Source of the DNA: Nocardiopsis ansamitocini
Lineage (GTDB): Bacteria; Actinomycetota; Actinomycetes; Streptosporangiales; Streptosporangiaceae
Reading direction: 5' to 3'
DNA length: 64,000 nt
NCBI RefSeq assembly: GCF_030268225.1
Contig: NZ_BSQG01000004.1
Span: 248,001 to 312,000 of the forward strand
In this document: piece after piece, positions 8,398 to 16,192 of the stretch
How the letters are laid out: every line of letters begins with the position of its first letter
How positions within the stretch are numbered: position 1 is the stretch's first letter
Notes under the pieces: generated by a model
What the model was told of the DNA's origin: nothing
Databases searched by the model: none
What the model saw: the letters and a program-made list of their open reading frames with translations, nothing else
Translations under genes and position numbers: made by a program

Positions 8398-8759
8398 CCG
8401 GGGCGAACGGCGGTCGATTCCTCCACGACGCGCCGGGCGGCAGCCGAACCGCGGGATTCGGGGAAACAGAATGCCGACCGACACGGTGGGCCGAAAAGCG
8501 CCGACCGATCGCTTTCCCCGCGAAACCCCCGGGCCCGGGTAAGCGGCTTTCGGGGCCTACCGCACAGGAACTCTCCCGTACAGGCGTGTGGCCAGAGCCA
8601 GCCAAGAATCGCCGTCGGTGACTTCCCAGCGAAGAATTCGGGGATGTTCCTGCATGGCGCCGGCTCAGGAGCGGATCCTCCTGCCGGCCCGGACCCGGTG
8701 CCGTCCCACGAGGCCGGCCCGGGTTCGTCCCCGCTTCTCATCCCCGAAGAGAAGGATCC
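8398..8759. other. Gene-free stretch before the P450 gene
   Basis: The 360 bp between the terminator hairpin and the P450 start shows no convincing frame. It presumably carries the P450 promoter. An AAGGA ribosome site lies a few bases before the GTG at 8760; no clear -10/-35 pair or operator stands out. Confidence 0.4.
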
Positions 8760-9959
8760 GTGCACCAGAAGCGCCCGCCCGTCCTGACCTCCTACGATCT
8801 TCGTCCCCAGGCAGCCGGGCTCCGTGCCCGGGGCCCACTCGTCCAGGTGGAGATCCCCGGAGGGGTCATCGCCTGGGCGGTCACCACCCACACGGCGGTT
8901 GCCGAGATGGCGACCCATCCCGACGTCAAGAAGGGCCTCTCCTACTGGAGCGCGTTCTCCCGGGGCGAGATCCCGCCGGACTGGCCGCTGATCTCCTGGG
9001 TGGCGGCCGAGAACATGTTCACTGCCGACGGCGAACGGCACGATCGGCTGCGTCGGCTCGTCTCCACAGCCTTCACCCCGCGCCGCATCGAAGCGCTGCG
9101 GTCCCGCGTCGAACAGATCGTGGCCGCCCTGCTCGACGACATGGCGTCCGGGGACGGCACGGCCGACCTCAAGGAATCACTGGCCCGGCCGCTGCCCATG
9201 ACCGTGATCACCGAACTGTTCGGGGTGGACGCCGCAACGAGCACGCGGATGACCAACCTCGTCGACACCGCCTTCGACACGACGTCCACCCCCGAGACCG
9301 CGGCGCGCAACCAAACAGCCCTCATGGCCCTTCTCGGCGAACTCGTCGCCGGCAAACGGGACCATCCCGGCGACGACATGACCAGCACGCTGATCTCCGC
9401 CCGGGACGACTCCGACCGGTTGAGCGAGTCGGAGTTGGTCTGGACACTGATCCTGATGATCGGGGCGGGCTACGAGACCACGATGAACCTGATCGCCAAC
9501 GCCGTCCACGCACTGCTCACCAACCGCGACCAGTTGGGCCTGATCCTGGACGGTTCCTATGGCTGGGACGCGGCGGTCGAGGAGGCCCTGCGCTGGAACG
9601 CTGCGGTGCAGAACGTCCCTCTGCGGTACGCCGCGGTCGATATCACCATCCAGGGTGTGACGGTTCCTGCGGGGGACCCGATCCTGCTCGGATACGGTTC
9701 GGCCAACCGCGACCCCGCTCAACACGGACCGGATGCACACCTGTTCGACATCACTCGGCAACAGCGGCCGCACCTGGCGTTCTCGCGCGGAGCGCACTAC
9801 TGCCTGGGCGCGAGCCTGGCCCGCCTCGAAGCCGAAACGGCGCTGCGCATGCTGTGGCAACGCTTTCCCGATCTTGTAGCGACCCTGGAGGACCCGCCCT
9901 ATGAGCCCTCCATCGTGACCAACGGTTTCACCACGCTGCCGGTCGCCTTCACCCCGTGA
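8760..9959 (+). CDS. Cytochrome P450
   Basis: This 399-residue soluble bacterial P450 carries the family signatures: the I-helix GAGYETTM (about 235, oxygen activation), the ExxR pair in EEALRW (about 273) and the heme loop FSRGAHYCLGASLAR (about 340-354), whose cysteine ligates heme. It is of the CYP105/107-like size class used in secondary metabolism and xenobiotic hydroxylation. No ferredoxin or reductase gene is adjacent, so its electron partners are elsewhere. The start is GTG, behind an AAGGATCC segment. It is convergent with a luciferase-like oxidoreductase 27 bp away. Confidence 0.92.
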   Translation: MHQKRPPVLTSYDLRPQAAGLRARGPLVQVEIPGGVIAWAVTTHTAVAEMATHPDVKKGLSYWSAFSRGEIPPDWPLISWVAAENMFTADGERHDRLRRLVSTAFTPRRIEALRSRVEQIVAALLDDMASGDGTADLKESLARPLPMTVITELFGVDAATSTRMTNLVDTAFDTTSTPETAARNQTALMALLGELVAGKRDHPGDDMTSTLISARDDSDRLSESELVWTLILMIGAGYETTMNLIANAVHALLTNRDQLGLILDGSYGWDAAVEEALRWNAAVQNVPLRYAAVDITIQGVTVPAGDPILLGYGSANRDPAQHGPDAHLFDITRQQRPHLAFSRGAHYCLGASLARLEAETALRMLWQRFPDLVATLEDPPYEPSIVTNGFTTLPVAFTP

Positions 9960-9986
9960 GTTTCCGCTCCGCCGTCCGGAGCTGGG

Positions 9987-10955
9987 TCAGCAGAGAACGG
10001 CCAGCGTGTCCAGGGCCGCGAGGGGGTCGGGGCCCGTAGGCGCCAGGACCGTGTCGGTGACGCCGGCGCGGTGCAGTTCCTCGATGCGGTTCCTGGCCTG
10101 CTCGGGGGTACCGGTGACGGAGAGCTGGGAGATCCATTCGTCGGGCATGCGCTGGGTGAACTCCTCGCGGGTGGAGCACCGGGCGCGCAGTGCGGTGAAT
10201 TCTTCGGCGAAGGGGAGGGGCGCGATGTGGGCGTGCCAGTCGGGTTCACCGATCCATTCGAGTGCGGGCCGGGCAGCGGCGATCGCGGTGGCCGGATCGG
10301 GGTCGACCGCGGCGATGTTGTAGGCGACGAGGCGGTGCGGCCGGGTGGCGTCGATCTGTTGGAGGGCGGCGCGAGCGTACTGCGGTGCCACTGGTTCGGC
10401 GAGGATGGTGCCGTCGGCCACCGCACCGGAGACGGCGAGGGACTTGGGGCCGCGTACCCCGGCAAGGATGTCGGGAACGGTGCCGGGAAGGGCGCTTGTG
10501 TCGAGGTGGACGCCGTCGAGGTGGACGTAGCGGCCGCGCGTGTCCAGACGCTGGCCGCGCAGCAGTTGGCGCAACGCGTCGATGGACTCGCGCAGGAAGG
10601 CGAGAGGGCTCGTGGGCCACTGGCCCACGCTGCGCATCCAGCCGGGCATCCCGTGCCCCACGCCGATGTCGATGCGGCCGGGAAAGAGCTGGGCGAGGGT
10701 GGCGACCTCCATGGCGGCGAACGCGGTGTTGCGGGCGCCGGCGGGGAGGAGGCCGATGCCGACCCGAATATCGGTGGTGGCGGCCAGGACGGCGGCGGCC
10801 TGGGCGATGCCGCCGCGAAAGCCCAGGTCTTCGACGACCCAGACAGCGGCGAAGCCCAGCTCTTCTGCGCGGCGGGCGAACGGCAGGATCTGCGCGGTGG
10901 GCAGGTCACGGGCCAACAGCACGCTCACGGCAGGTACGGCGGGGGTGGGACTCAC
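9987..10955 (-). CDS. LLM-class (luciferase-like, probably F420-dependent) oxidoreductase
   Basis: This 322-residue protein has the bacterial luciferase-like TIM barrel: ARRAEELGFAAVWVVEDLGF near residue 28, the IRVGIGLLPAGARN strand, and GRIDIGVGHG followed by the long C-terminal helices. In actinomycetes this group mostly uses coenzyme F420 to transfer hydride to diverse substrates; flavin use is also possible. An AGGGAGAACACC ribosome site sets the GTG at 10955. Its promoter probably lies in the AT-rich patch at about 11068-11130. Confidence 0.87.
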   Translation of the reverse strand: MSPTPAVPAVSVLLARDLPTAQILPFARRAEELGFAAVWVVEDLGFRGGIAQAAAVLAATTDIRVGIGLLPAGARNTAFAAMEVATLAQLFPGRIDIGVGHGMPGWMRSVGQWPTSPLAFLRESIDALRQLLRGQRLDTRGRYVHLDGVHLDTSALPGTVPDILAGVRGPKSLAVSGAVADGTILAEPVAPQYARAALQQIDATRPHRLVAYNIAAVDPDPATAIAAARPALEWIGEPDWHAHIAPLPFAEEFTALRARCSTREEFTQRMPDEWISQLSVTGTPEQARNRIEELHRAGVTDTVLAPTGPDPLAALDTLAVLC

Positions 10956-11490
10956 GGTGTTCTCCCTGGATCGTGGAGCGGCCCGGCGCGGACGTGGGCA
11001 TCAGACGCCGACGGGGCGGCGGAGCGACATGGGACCGACGGGGACGGTTCGGTGCCGTTCTTTCACCAATGAACATAATGAACAAGATTGATGTTCGCAA
11101 AGCAATACTTCAAACATTTTAAATGTTTATTCAAGGGTGGTGGTTCGAGCGCGGCCGAACTGGACCGTCGTCGCCCTGGGCGAGTCCGCTGCGACGTACC
11201 GGACCGTCCGAACCTGCGCTCCCGACCACGGCGGGGCGACCGGTCCGGCTGTCGATGCCGCGTGGCGGGCGATTCCCGGCACCGGCCACCACGGCTCGGG
11301 TGAAAAACACATTGCCCGGCACCCTGCCTTTCAGGAGACTGTGCCGGTAACCGAAGGAGCGGAGAACACCGATACCGACCGACGAGGAAGCGGGCGACGA
11401 CGACCGGCACCGGTCGCACAGGCGGTCCTGCATGGGCTGCACAGGCGTTGGCGCCGTGCACCGGCAATCGGGAAACCGGTGGGGGAGCCC
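10956..11490. promoter_or_regulatory. Gene-free region with an AT-rich operator-like patch
   Basis: Bases 11068-11132 are far more AT-rich than their surroundings. They hold a direct repeat (ATGAACATAATGAACA), an inverted pair GAACAT/ATGTTC spanning 11071-11096, and a palindrome with arms AAACATTT and AAATGTTT around one base (11113-11129). This looks like a promoter with repressor or activator sites for the leftward oxidoreductase gene, though it is over 110 bp from its start. The rest, to 11490, shows no gene. Confidence 0.5.
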
Positions 11491-12114
11491 TCAAGCCAGC
11501 AGCGCGGCAACCTGTTCGGGGGTCCATGCTCCGCGGGCGCCCGGACGGTTCGCCAGATAGGCACCGATGCGCCCGGTCCCCCAATCGTGGGCGGCCGACA
11601 ACCCGGTTCCGATGGTGCGCAGATAGGCCGCGCTGGGCGCGACCGTCTCGACGCGTGCCATGGGCCACGGCGCGGTGAAGCCCAGCACGGGGTGCCCCTC
11701 CAGGACACCCAACCGCAGCAGGGTCTCGTAGCGCCCCTCGCCCAACTGGTGCCGCCCCCGGGAAAGGACGGTGGACAGGTCCAGGTCGGTACCCGGTTCG
11801 CGGTACATCTCCTGAGCGGCGATATCGCTGAACTGGGCGGTCGTGACCAGGTGGGCGCGTGCGGGTGCGGCTCCGGGCAGAGCGGGGTCGTACACCGCAA
11901 GGCCACCGCCCCACATAGGGGAGCGCAGCGCGAAATAGACACCGCCGGACAGCCACACCGCCCGGCTGTCCCGGGGAGCAGCACGATCGCGGCACCCCGG
12001 GTTGGCCCTGGTCCCGCCCGGGGGCATTCCGCCCTCGATGTAGCAACCCAACCGGTCCGAGGACATGTTCGCGCCGTAGGACGCGTACCAGACGAGGAGA
12101 GGCTGGGTACTCAC
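11491..12114 (-). CDS. Conserved actinobacterial protein, gamma-glutamylcyclotransferase-fold-like
   Basis: The 207-residue product starts TQPLLVWYASYGANM; the YASYGANM loop resembles the YGSN motif of gamma-glutamylcyclotransferase/AIG2-like folds. The middle (GGGLAVYDPALPG, FSDIAAQEMYREPG) is a highly conserved actinomycete pattern. Homologues are sometimes labelled histone deacetylase, but I see no deacetylase metal motifs. Function is unknown. The GTG at 12114 overlaps the upstream acetyltransferase stop by 4 nt (GTGA), which implies translational coupling and excludes the longer upstream frame. Confidence 0.7.
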   Translation of the reverse strand: MSTQPLLVWYASYGANMSSDRLGCYIEGGMPPGGTRANPGCRDRAAPRDSRAVWLSGGVYFALRSPMWGGGLAVYDPALPGAAPARAHLVTTAQFSDIAAQEMYREPGTDLDLSTVLSRGRHQLGEGRYETLLRLGVLEGHPVLGFTAPWPMARVETVAPSAAYLRTIGTGLSAAHDWGTGRIGAYLANRPGARGAWTPEQVAALLA

Positions 12115-12581
12115 GCCGCGGAGACGACCAGGATCCGCTCGAAGCAGACGCTCTGGGGGGAGTCGGCGTAATAGCCGAAGCGGTCGATGCGGTGGTAGCC
12201 GCACCGTTCGTACAGGCGCTGGGACTCGGGCTGGGCGGTCCCCGTCTCCAGGCGCATGCGCACCGCGCCCTTGGCGACCGCCGCTTCCTCCAACGCGCGC
12301 AGCAGAACCTCGCCGATCTGACGGCCGCGCCACACCGGCGTCACATACACGCGTCTTGCCTCGAACGTCTCCTCGTCGAGACGGCGCATCCCCCCGCAGC
12401 CCACCGCAACGGCGGTCTCGGCGTCCCGGGCCAGAAGAAACAGATCGACGTCGGTCTCCGAAGGCTTGGGCCCCGGTTCGGTATCGGCTCCGTAGCGCTC
12501 ACTGATCTCCGCCTGCTGCTCCAGGCGCAGCCGAACTCCAACCGGGTCGTCCCAGCTCACGGTTTCCACGATGATTCCCAC
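12111..12581 (-). CDS. GNAT-family N-acetyltransferase
   Basis: A 156-residue single-domain GNAT. The acetyl-CoA loop appears as VTPVWRGRQIGEVLLRALE (about residues 80-98), followed by the C-terminal LYERCGYHRIDRFGYY. Family members acetylate amines on small molecules or proteins; the substrate is unknown. It is coupled to the downstream gene by a 4-nt overlap and lies 15 nt after another GNAT gene, so these three genes form one minus-strand operon. Confidence 0.88.
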   Translation of the reverse strand: MGIIVETVSWDDPVGVRLRLEQQAEISERYGADTEPGPKPSETDVDLFLLARDAETAVAVGCGGMRRLDEETFEARRVYVTPVWRGRQIGEVLLRALEEAAVAKGAVRMRLETGTAQPESQRLYERCGYHRIDRFGYYADSPQSVCFERILVVSAA

Positions 12582-12596
12582 GCGCAGCAGGCTACG

Positions 12597-13157
12597 CTAC
12601 CTGGCCCCCCGTTCGGGGCGAGACAGCCGGTACAGGACATGGGAGGCAAAGGGGTGACCGGCTCCGAGGTCGGGGTTGGTGAAATCGGCGGTCGTATCGC
12701 GTCGCATCCCCAACCGCCGCATGACCGCCTGGGAGCGACGGTTGGCGGCGGCGGCCATGGCCACCACCTCGGTGAGCCCGACCTCGGTGAACCCGAACTC
12801 CAGGGCGGCCCGCCCGGCCTCGGTGGCGTATCCCTGCCCCCAGGCGTGCCGGGCGAGCCGCCAGTCGACGTTCACCGCGGGGGTGAAGTCGGCGGTGAAC
12901 CCGACGTTGCTCAGGCCGGTGAATCCGATGAACTCCCCTGAGTCGACGACCTCCAGCGCCCACGGACCGAATCCGTAGATTTCGAAGTGCAGTTCGTAGC
13001 GGTCGATGGAATCGTCGCTCTGCTCCCTGGACCGCCGAGCCGGGAAGAACTCCATTACCACCGGATCGGTGTTGATCGCCGCGAACGGCTGGCGGTCGCG
13101 ATCGCACCAGCGCCGCATCAACAGGCGTTCGGTGCGCAACTCCGGTGCATCACCCAT
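12597..13157 (-). CDS. GNAT-family N-acetyltransferase (RimJ/RimL-like)
   Basis: A 186-residue protein of the Acetyltransf_3 type: LRTERLLMRRWCDRDRQPFA at the start, then RLARHAWGQGYATEAGRAAL (the CoA-binding loop and helix, about residues 103-122) and NRRSQAVMRRLGMRRD. RimJ/RimL-like enzymes modify N-terminal residues of ribosomal proteins or small molecules; the target here is open. A TAGCCT box lies 6 nt before the ATG, suggesting a leaderless transcript and a promoter of its own. Confidence 0.88.
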   Translation of the reverse strand: MGDAPELRTERLLMRRWCDRDRQPFAAINTDPVVMEFFPARRSREQSDDSIDRYELHFEIYGFGPWALEVVDSGEFIGFTGLSNVGFTADFTPAVNVDWRLARHAWGQGYATEAGRAALEFGFTEVGLTEVVAMAAAANRRSQAVMRRLGMRRDTTADFTNPDLGAGHPFASHVLYRLSRPERGAR

Positions 13158-13215
13158 GACCGCAGGCTAACCCGCCCCGAACGGACTGGGAAGCGCTTGG
13201 AGCGCACCGCAGGGA

Positions 13216-13779
13216 TCAACCGGCCCGACCGGTAAGAGCGAGCAGCCTGGTCTGGGCCGGTGTGTCGGCGGAGACCGGGCGCGGAGGGTCGAAGAGCGGG
13301 GAGGGGCCGAGGAAATCCTGTTCGTGCGCCCAGTGAAGGAGCGCGGCGCTCAGCTCGGGGTCGAGTTCGTCGTCGGCGCTGATCGCCCTGGCCAGGTCCC
13401 AGGCGTGCACGGCCAGGTCGAAGGTCATCTGCCACAGGTACTCCTCGGCGAGGACGTCGCCGTAGGACAAGTGGACGGTGCGCGTGACGGAGTCGGGTGC
13501 CAGCCAGGCCGTCCGGGCCTCGCGCGCGACGATCTCCCACGTGGCGATCGGTTCTTCCCCCAACCGGTCGCCGTCGTAGCGGTCGCCGGCCTCGGCGATG
13601 GTGCCACCCGAGAGCAGATGCGGTACCCACAGTTGCTCACTGACCAGATGGTTGACGAGATCGTGCACGTCCCAGTCGGTGCAGGGGGTGGGCAGCGCCC
13701 ACTGCTCCAGGCGCACGGCGCGTACCCGGCGGTCGAACTCGGCCATCGCCTGTCCGTGCAGGTCGAGGATGTCACTCAT
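13216..13779 (-). CDS. TIGR03086/DinB-like metal-binding protein (mycothiol-dependent MDMPI superfamily)
   Basis: This 187-residue protein fits the four-helix DinB/MDMPI fold: HGQAMAEFDRRVRAV, TPCTDWDVHDLVNHLVSE (with the first conserved metal-ligand His) and DLAVHAWDLARAI (with the second). Related proteins use mycothiol, the actinomycete thiol, in isomerase or transferase reactions, but most members have no known reaction. The ATG at 13779 has a GGAGATC ribosome site; longer upstream frames run through the opposite-strand transporter gene. It lies 58 nt before the GNAT operon. Confidence 0.83.
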   Translation of the reverse strand: MSDILDLHGQAMAEFDRRVRAVRLEQWALPTPCTDWDVHDLVNHLVSEQLWVPHLLSGGTIAEAGDRYDGDRLGEEPIATWEIVAREARTAWLAPDSVTRTVHLSYGDVLAEEYLWQMTFDLAVHAWDLARAISADDELDPELSAALLHWAHEQDFLGPSPLFDPPRPVSADTPAQTRLLALTGRAG

Positions 13780-14004
13780 GGGATCTCCATCGTGTTCGGA
13801 CGTCGTATGACCTAGACCGTGTACCCGCTGAACGGCGAGACACGTGTGAAGGAGCGATTTTCCGCAAGTTGTCAGGGGCTCACGCTGTGTCGCAGGCACC
13901 CCATGCGCACCCGGATGGCGATCATGGGAAAAGCCCCAGGCCAAGAGTGGGGCCCACAGTGGAAGTCGCCGGTCCGCGACGGTCGGGGCCATAAAGGAGG
14001 ACAT

Positions 14005-15417
14005 GTGTCGGACAGGAGCACATCGGCGTCCAGGGGCGGTGAGGACCTCAACATCGTGCACGTGGCGCTGATCGCGGGTGCTGCCGCGATGGGCGGTTTC
14101 CTCTTCGGCTACGACACCGCCGTCATCAATGGCGCGGTCAGGGCGATCCAAGAAAACTTCCAGGTGGGAGCGGCCGAAACCGGGTTCACCGTTGCCGGTG
14201 CGCTGCTCGGTTCGGCGCTGGGCGCGGCCATCGCCGGTAGTCTCGCCGACCGGTTGGGACGAATCCGCGTCATGCAGATCGCGGCGGTGCTGTTCGCCGC
14301 GAGCGCGGTCGGCTCGGCGCTGCCCTTCGCGATCTGGGACCTGGCCGCCTGGCGCATCCTGGGCGGTATCGCCATCGGCATCGCGTCGGTGATCGCGCCC
14401 ACCTACATCGCCGAGATCTCCCCACCGGCATGGCGCGGACGCCTGGCGTCGTTGCAGCAACTGGCGATCGTGCTGGGCATCACGGTGTCCCAACTGGTCA
14501 ACTACGCGCTGGCCGCTTCGGCGGGCGGCAGCGCACTGGACGACCTCGGCCCTCTCATGGCCTGGCAGTGGATGCTGGGCGTCGGCCTGGTGCCCGCCGT
14601 CGTCTACTTCCTGCTCACCCTGATGATCCCGGAGTCCCCACGCTTCCTGGTGCGGGCCGGTCGCCTGGACAAGGCCCGCCGCGTGCTGGCGGAGGTGGAG
14701 GGCGGCGACGTGGACCAGCGCGTCAGCGAGATCCGCGCGGCCCTCGGTTCGGAGTACAAGCCCAAGCTCAGCGACCTGCGCGGCCGGTACGGTCTGCTGC
14801 CGATCGTCTGGGTGGGAATGGCGCTGTCGGCGTTCCAGCAGCTGGTCGGCATCAACGTCATCTTCTACTACTCGGCGTCGCTGTGGCAGTCGGTGGGAAT
14901 CAACGAGAGCGACTCGCTGCTGCTGTCGTTGTTCACCTCGATCGTCAACATCGTGGGCACCTTTATCGCCATCGGCCTGGTGGACCGGATCGGGCGCAAG
15001 CCGCTGCTGCTCGTCGGGTCGGCGGGAATGGCCGTGGCGCTGGCGGTCACCGCGTTCGCGTTCAGCAACGCCGAGGTCGTGGGGGAGCAGGCCCAGTTGC
15101 CCTACGCGTGGGGCGTGGTGGCGCTGATCTCGGCGAGCTCGTTCGTGCTGTTCTTCGCGCTGTCGTGGGGCGTGGTGACCTGGGTCCTGTTGGGGGAGAT
15201 GTTCCCGCTGCGCATCCGCGCCGCCGCGATGGCGGTGGCCACGGCCACGCAGTGGATCGCCAACTGGCTGGTCACCGTGACCTTCCCGGCACTGCGCGAC
15301 TGGAACCTGTCGTCGACCTATCTGATCTACACGGGGTTCGCCGTGCTGTCGTTCATCTTCGTGTGGAGGTTCATCTCGGAGACGCGCGGGAGGACGCTGG
15401 AGTCGATGGGGACCTGA
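14005..15417 (+). CDS. MFS sugar porter family transporter
   Basis: A 470-residue, 12-helix protein. Sugar-porter signatures are clear: FGYDTAVINGAV in helix 1, DRLGRIRV after helix 2, PESPRFLV at the end of the first half, QQLVGINVIFYYS in helix 7, DRIGRKPLLL after helix 8 and a C-terminal ETRGRTLE. Such carriers import hexoses, pentoses or polyols by proton symport or facilitation. The GTG at 14005 follows AAAGGAGG at ideal spacing, so the upstream 62-codon extension is not translated. A 15-bp hairpin follows the stop. Confidence 0.93.
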   Translation: MSDRSTSASRGGEDLNIVHVALIAGAAAMGGFLFGYDTAVINGAVRAIQENFQVGAAETGFTVAGALLGSALGAAIAGSLADRLGRIRVMQIAAVLFAASAVGSALPFAIWDLAAWRILGGIAIGIASVIAPTYIAEISPPAWRGRLASLQQLAIVLGITVSQLVNYALAASAGGSALDDLGPLMAWQWMLGVGLVPAVVYFLLTLMIPESPRFLVRAGRLDKARRVLAEVEGGDVDQRVSEIRAALGSEYKPKLSDLRGRYGLLPIVWVGMALSAFQQLVGINVIFYYSASLWQSVGINESDSLLLSLFTSIVNIVGTFIAIGLVDRIGRKPLLLVGSAGMAVALAVTAFAFSNAEVVGEQAQLPYAWGVVALISASSFVLFFALSWGVVTWVLLGEMFPLRIRAAAMAVATATQWIANWLVTVTFPALRDWNLSSTYLIYTGFAVLSFIFVWRFISETRGRTLESMGT

Positions 15418-15429
15418 GTCCCTCGACAC

Positions 15430-15462
15430 CGTGGCCCCGGTCGGATTCCGACCGGGGCCACG
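15430..15462. terminator. Bidirectional hairpin terminator
   Basis: Perfect 15-bp stem, 15430-15444 with 15448-15462 (core GTGGCCCCGGTCGG), around an ATT loop. It lies between the convergent sugar transporter and the Uma2-like gene and can serve both. Confidence 0.8.
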
Positions 15463-15472
15463 TGCTTTCGAC

Positions 15473-16052
15473 TCAGAGCCGGTCGATCGCGGTGAGGTCG
15501 ACGTCGACCGCGAAAGGGACGGTGAGCGTCAGCCGGTCGTGGTGGATACCGGTCAGTGCGTACGCGGCCGTGGCCGGGTCGAGTTCGTAGACGTAGACGG
15601 TCGGCTTGCCCGACACCTCCTCCACCCGCCAGAAATGCGTGATACGCGCCGCCGCGTAGAGCTGGGGCTTGCGCTGGCGGTCGCGTTCCTGCCGAATCGG
15701 GGGAGACGACCTCGACCGCCAGCTCGACGGCCTCGGGACGATAGGCGGTCTGGGCGGGGCCGTCCTCTGCTTCGGCCCGCACGACCAGGAGGTCGGGTTC
15801 GGGGCGCTGGCGGGGCGCCAGGACCACCGACGTCTCCCGACGAACCCGCAGATGTGGGGGAACCCCCACGCGCAGTCCCTGTTCCAGCAAGTACATGGTG
15901 AGGCTGTGAAAAAGTTTCTGCGGACCCACGAAAACAAGGCTTCCGTCGATCAGCTCGGTGTGCGCAGGAAGGTCGGGCAACCGGTCGAGGTCGGCGGCGG
16001 TGAAACCGCGGGCCGGCGGAACGAGCCAGTCAGGTATCGGTTGCGCGGTCAT
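15473..16052 (-). pseudogene. Uma2-family endonuclease gene with a frameshift
   Basis: Reading from the ATG at 16052, the first frame gives a normal Uma2 start (TAADLDRLPDLPAHTELIDG, then EPDLLVVRAEAED and AVELAVEVVSPDS). The rest (QERDRQRKPQLYAAARITHF, then WRVEEVSGKPTVYVYELDP) is in another frame and ends at 15473. Dropping one base near 15692 restores a full protein of about 190 residues. Uma2 proteins have a PD-(D/E)xK-like fold of uncertain role and occur in many copies in actinomycetes. It may be a recent pseudogene or a sequencing error. Confidence 0.8.
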
Positions 16053-16192
16053 CGCCTGTCGCTCCCCGTCGACGGTCTGCTCATGCAGCTCAGCGTAGCG
16101 ACAGAACGACCGGTTCCGGCTGGCCGCGCACCACGTCCGCTCCCCGCAAGCCCTACCCTGAATTGTCGCAATTGGCGGTGAAAGGGCGGGTC

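Noticed and set aside
11491-12114. Histone deacetylase label often given to this family
   Set aside because: No HD-type zinc or charge-relay motifs of deacetylases are visible; the YASYGANM loop resembles the GGCT fold instead.
13780-15429. Minus-strand extension of the DinB-like gene across the sugar transporter (737 codons)
   Set aside because: The + strand encodes a full MFS porter there. Family similarity of the minus gene begins at 13779 with its own ribosome site.
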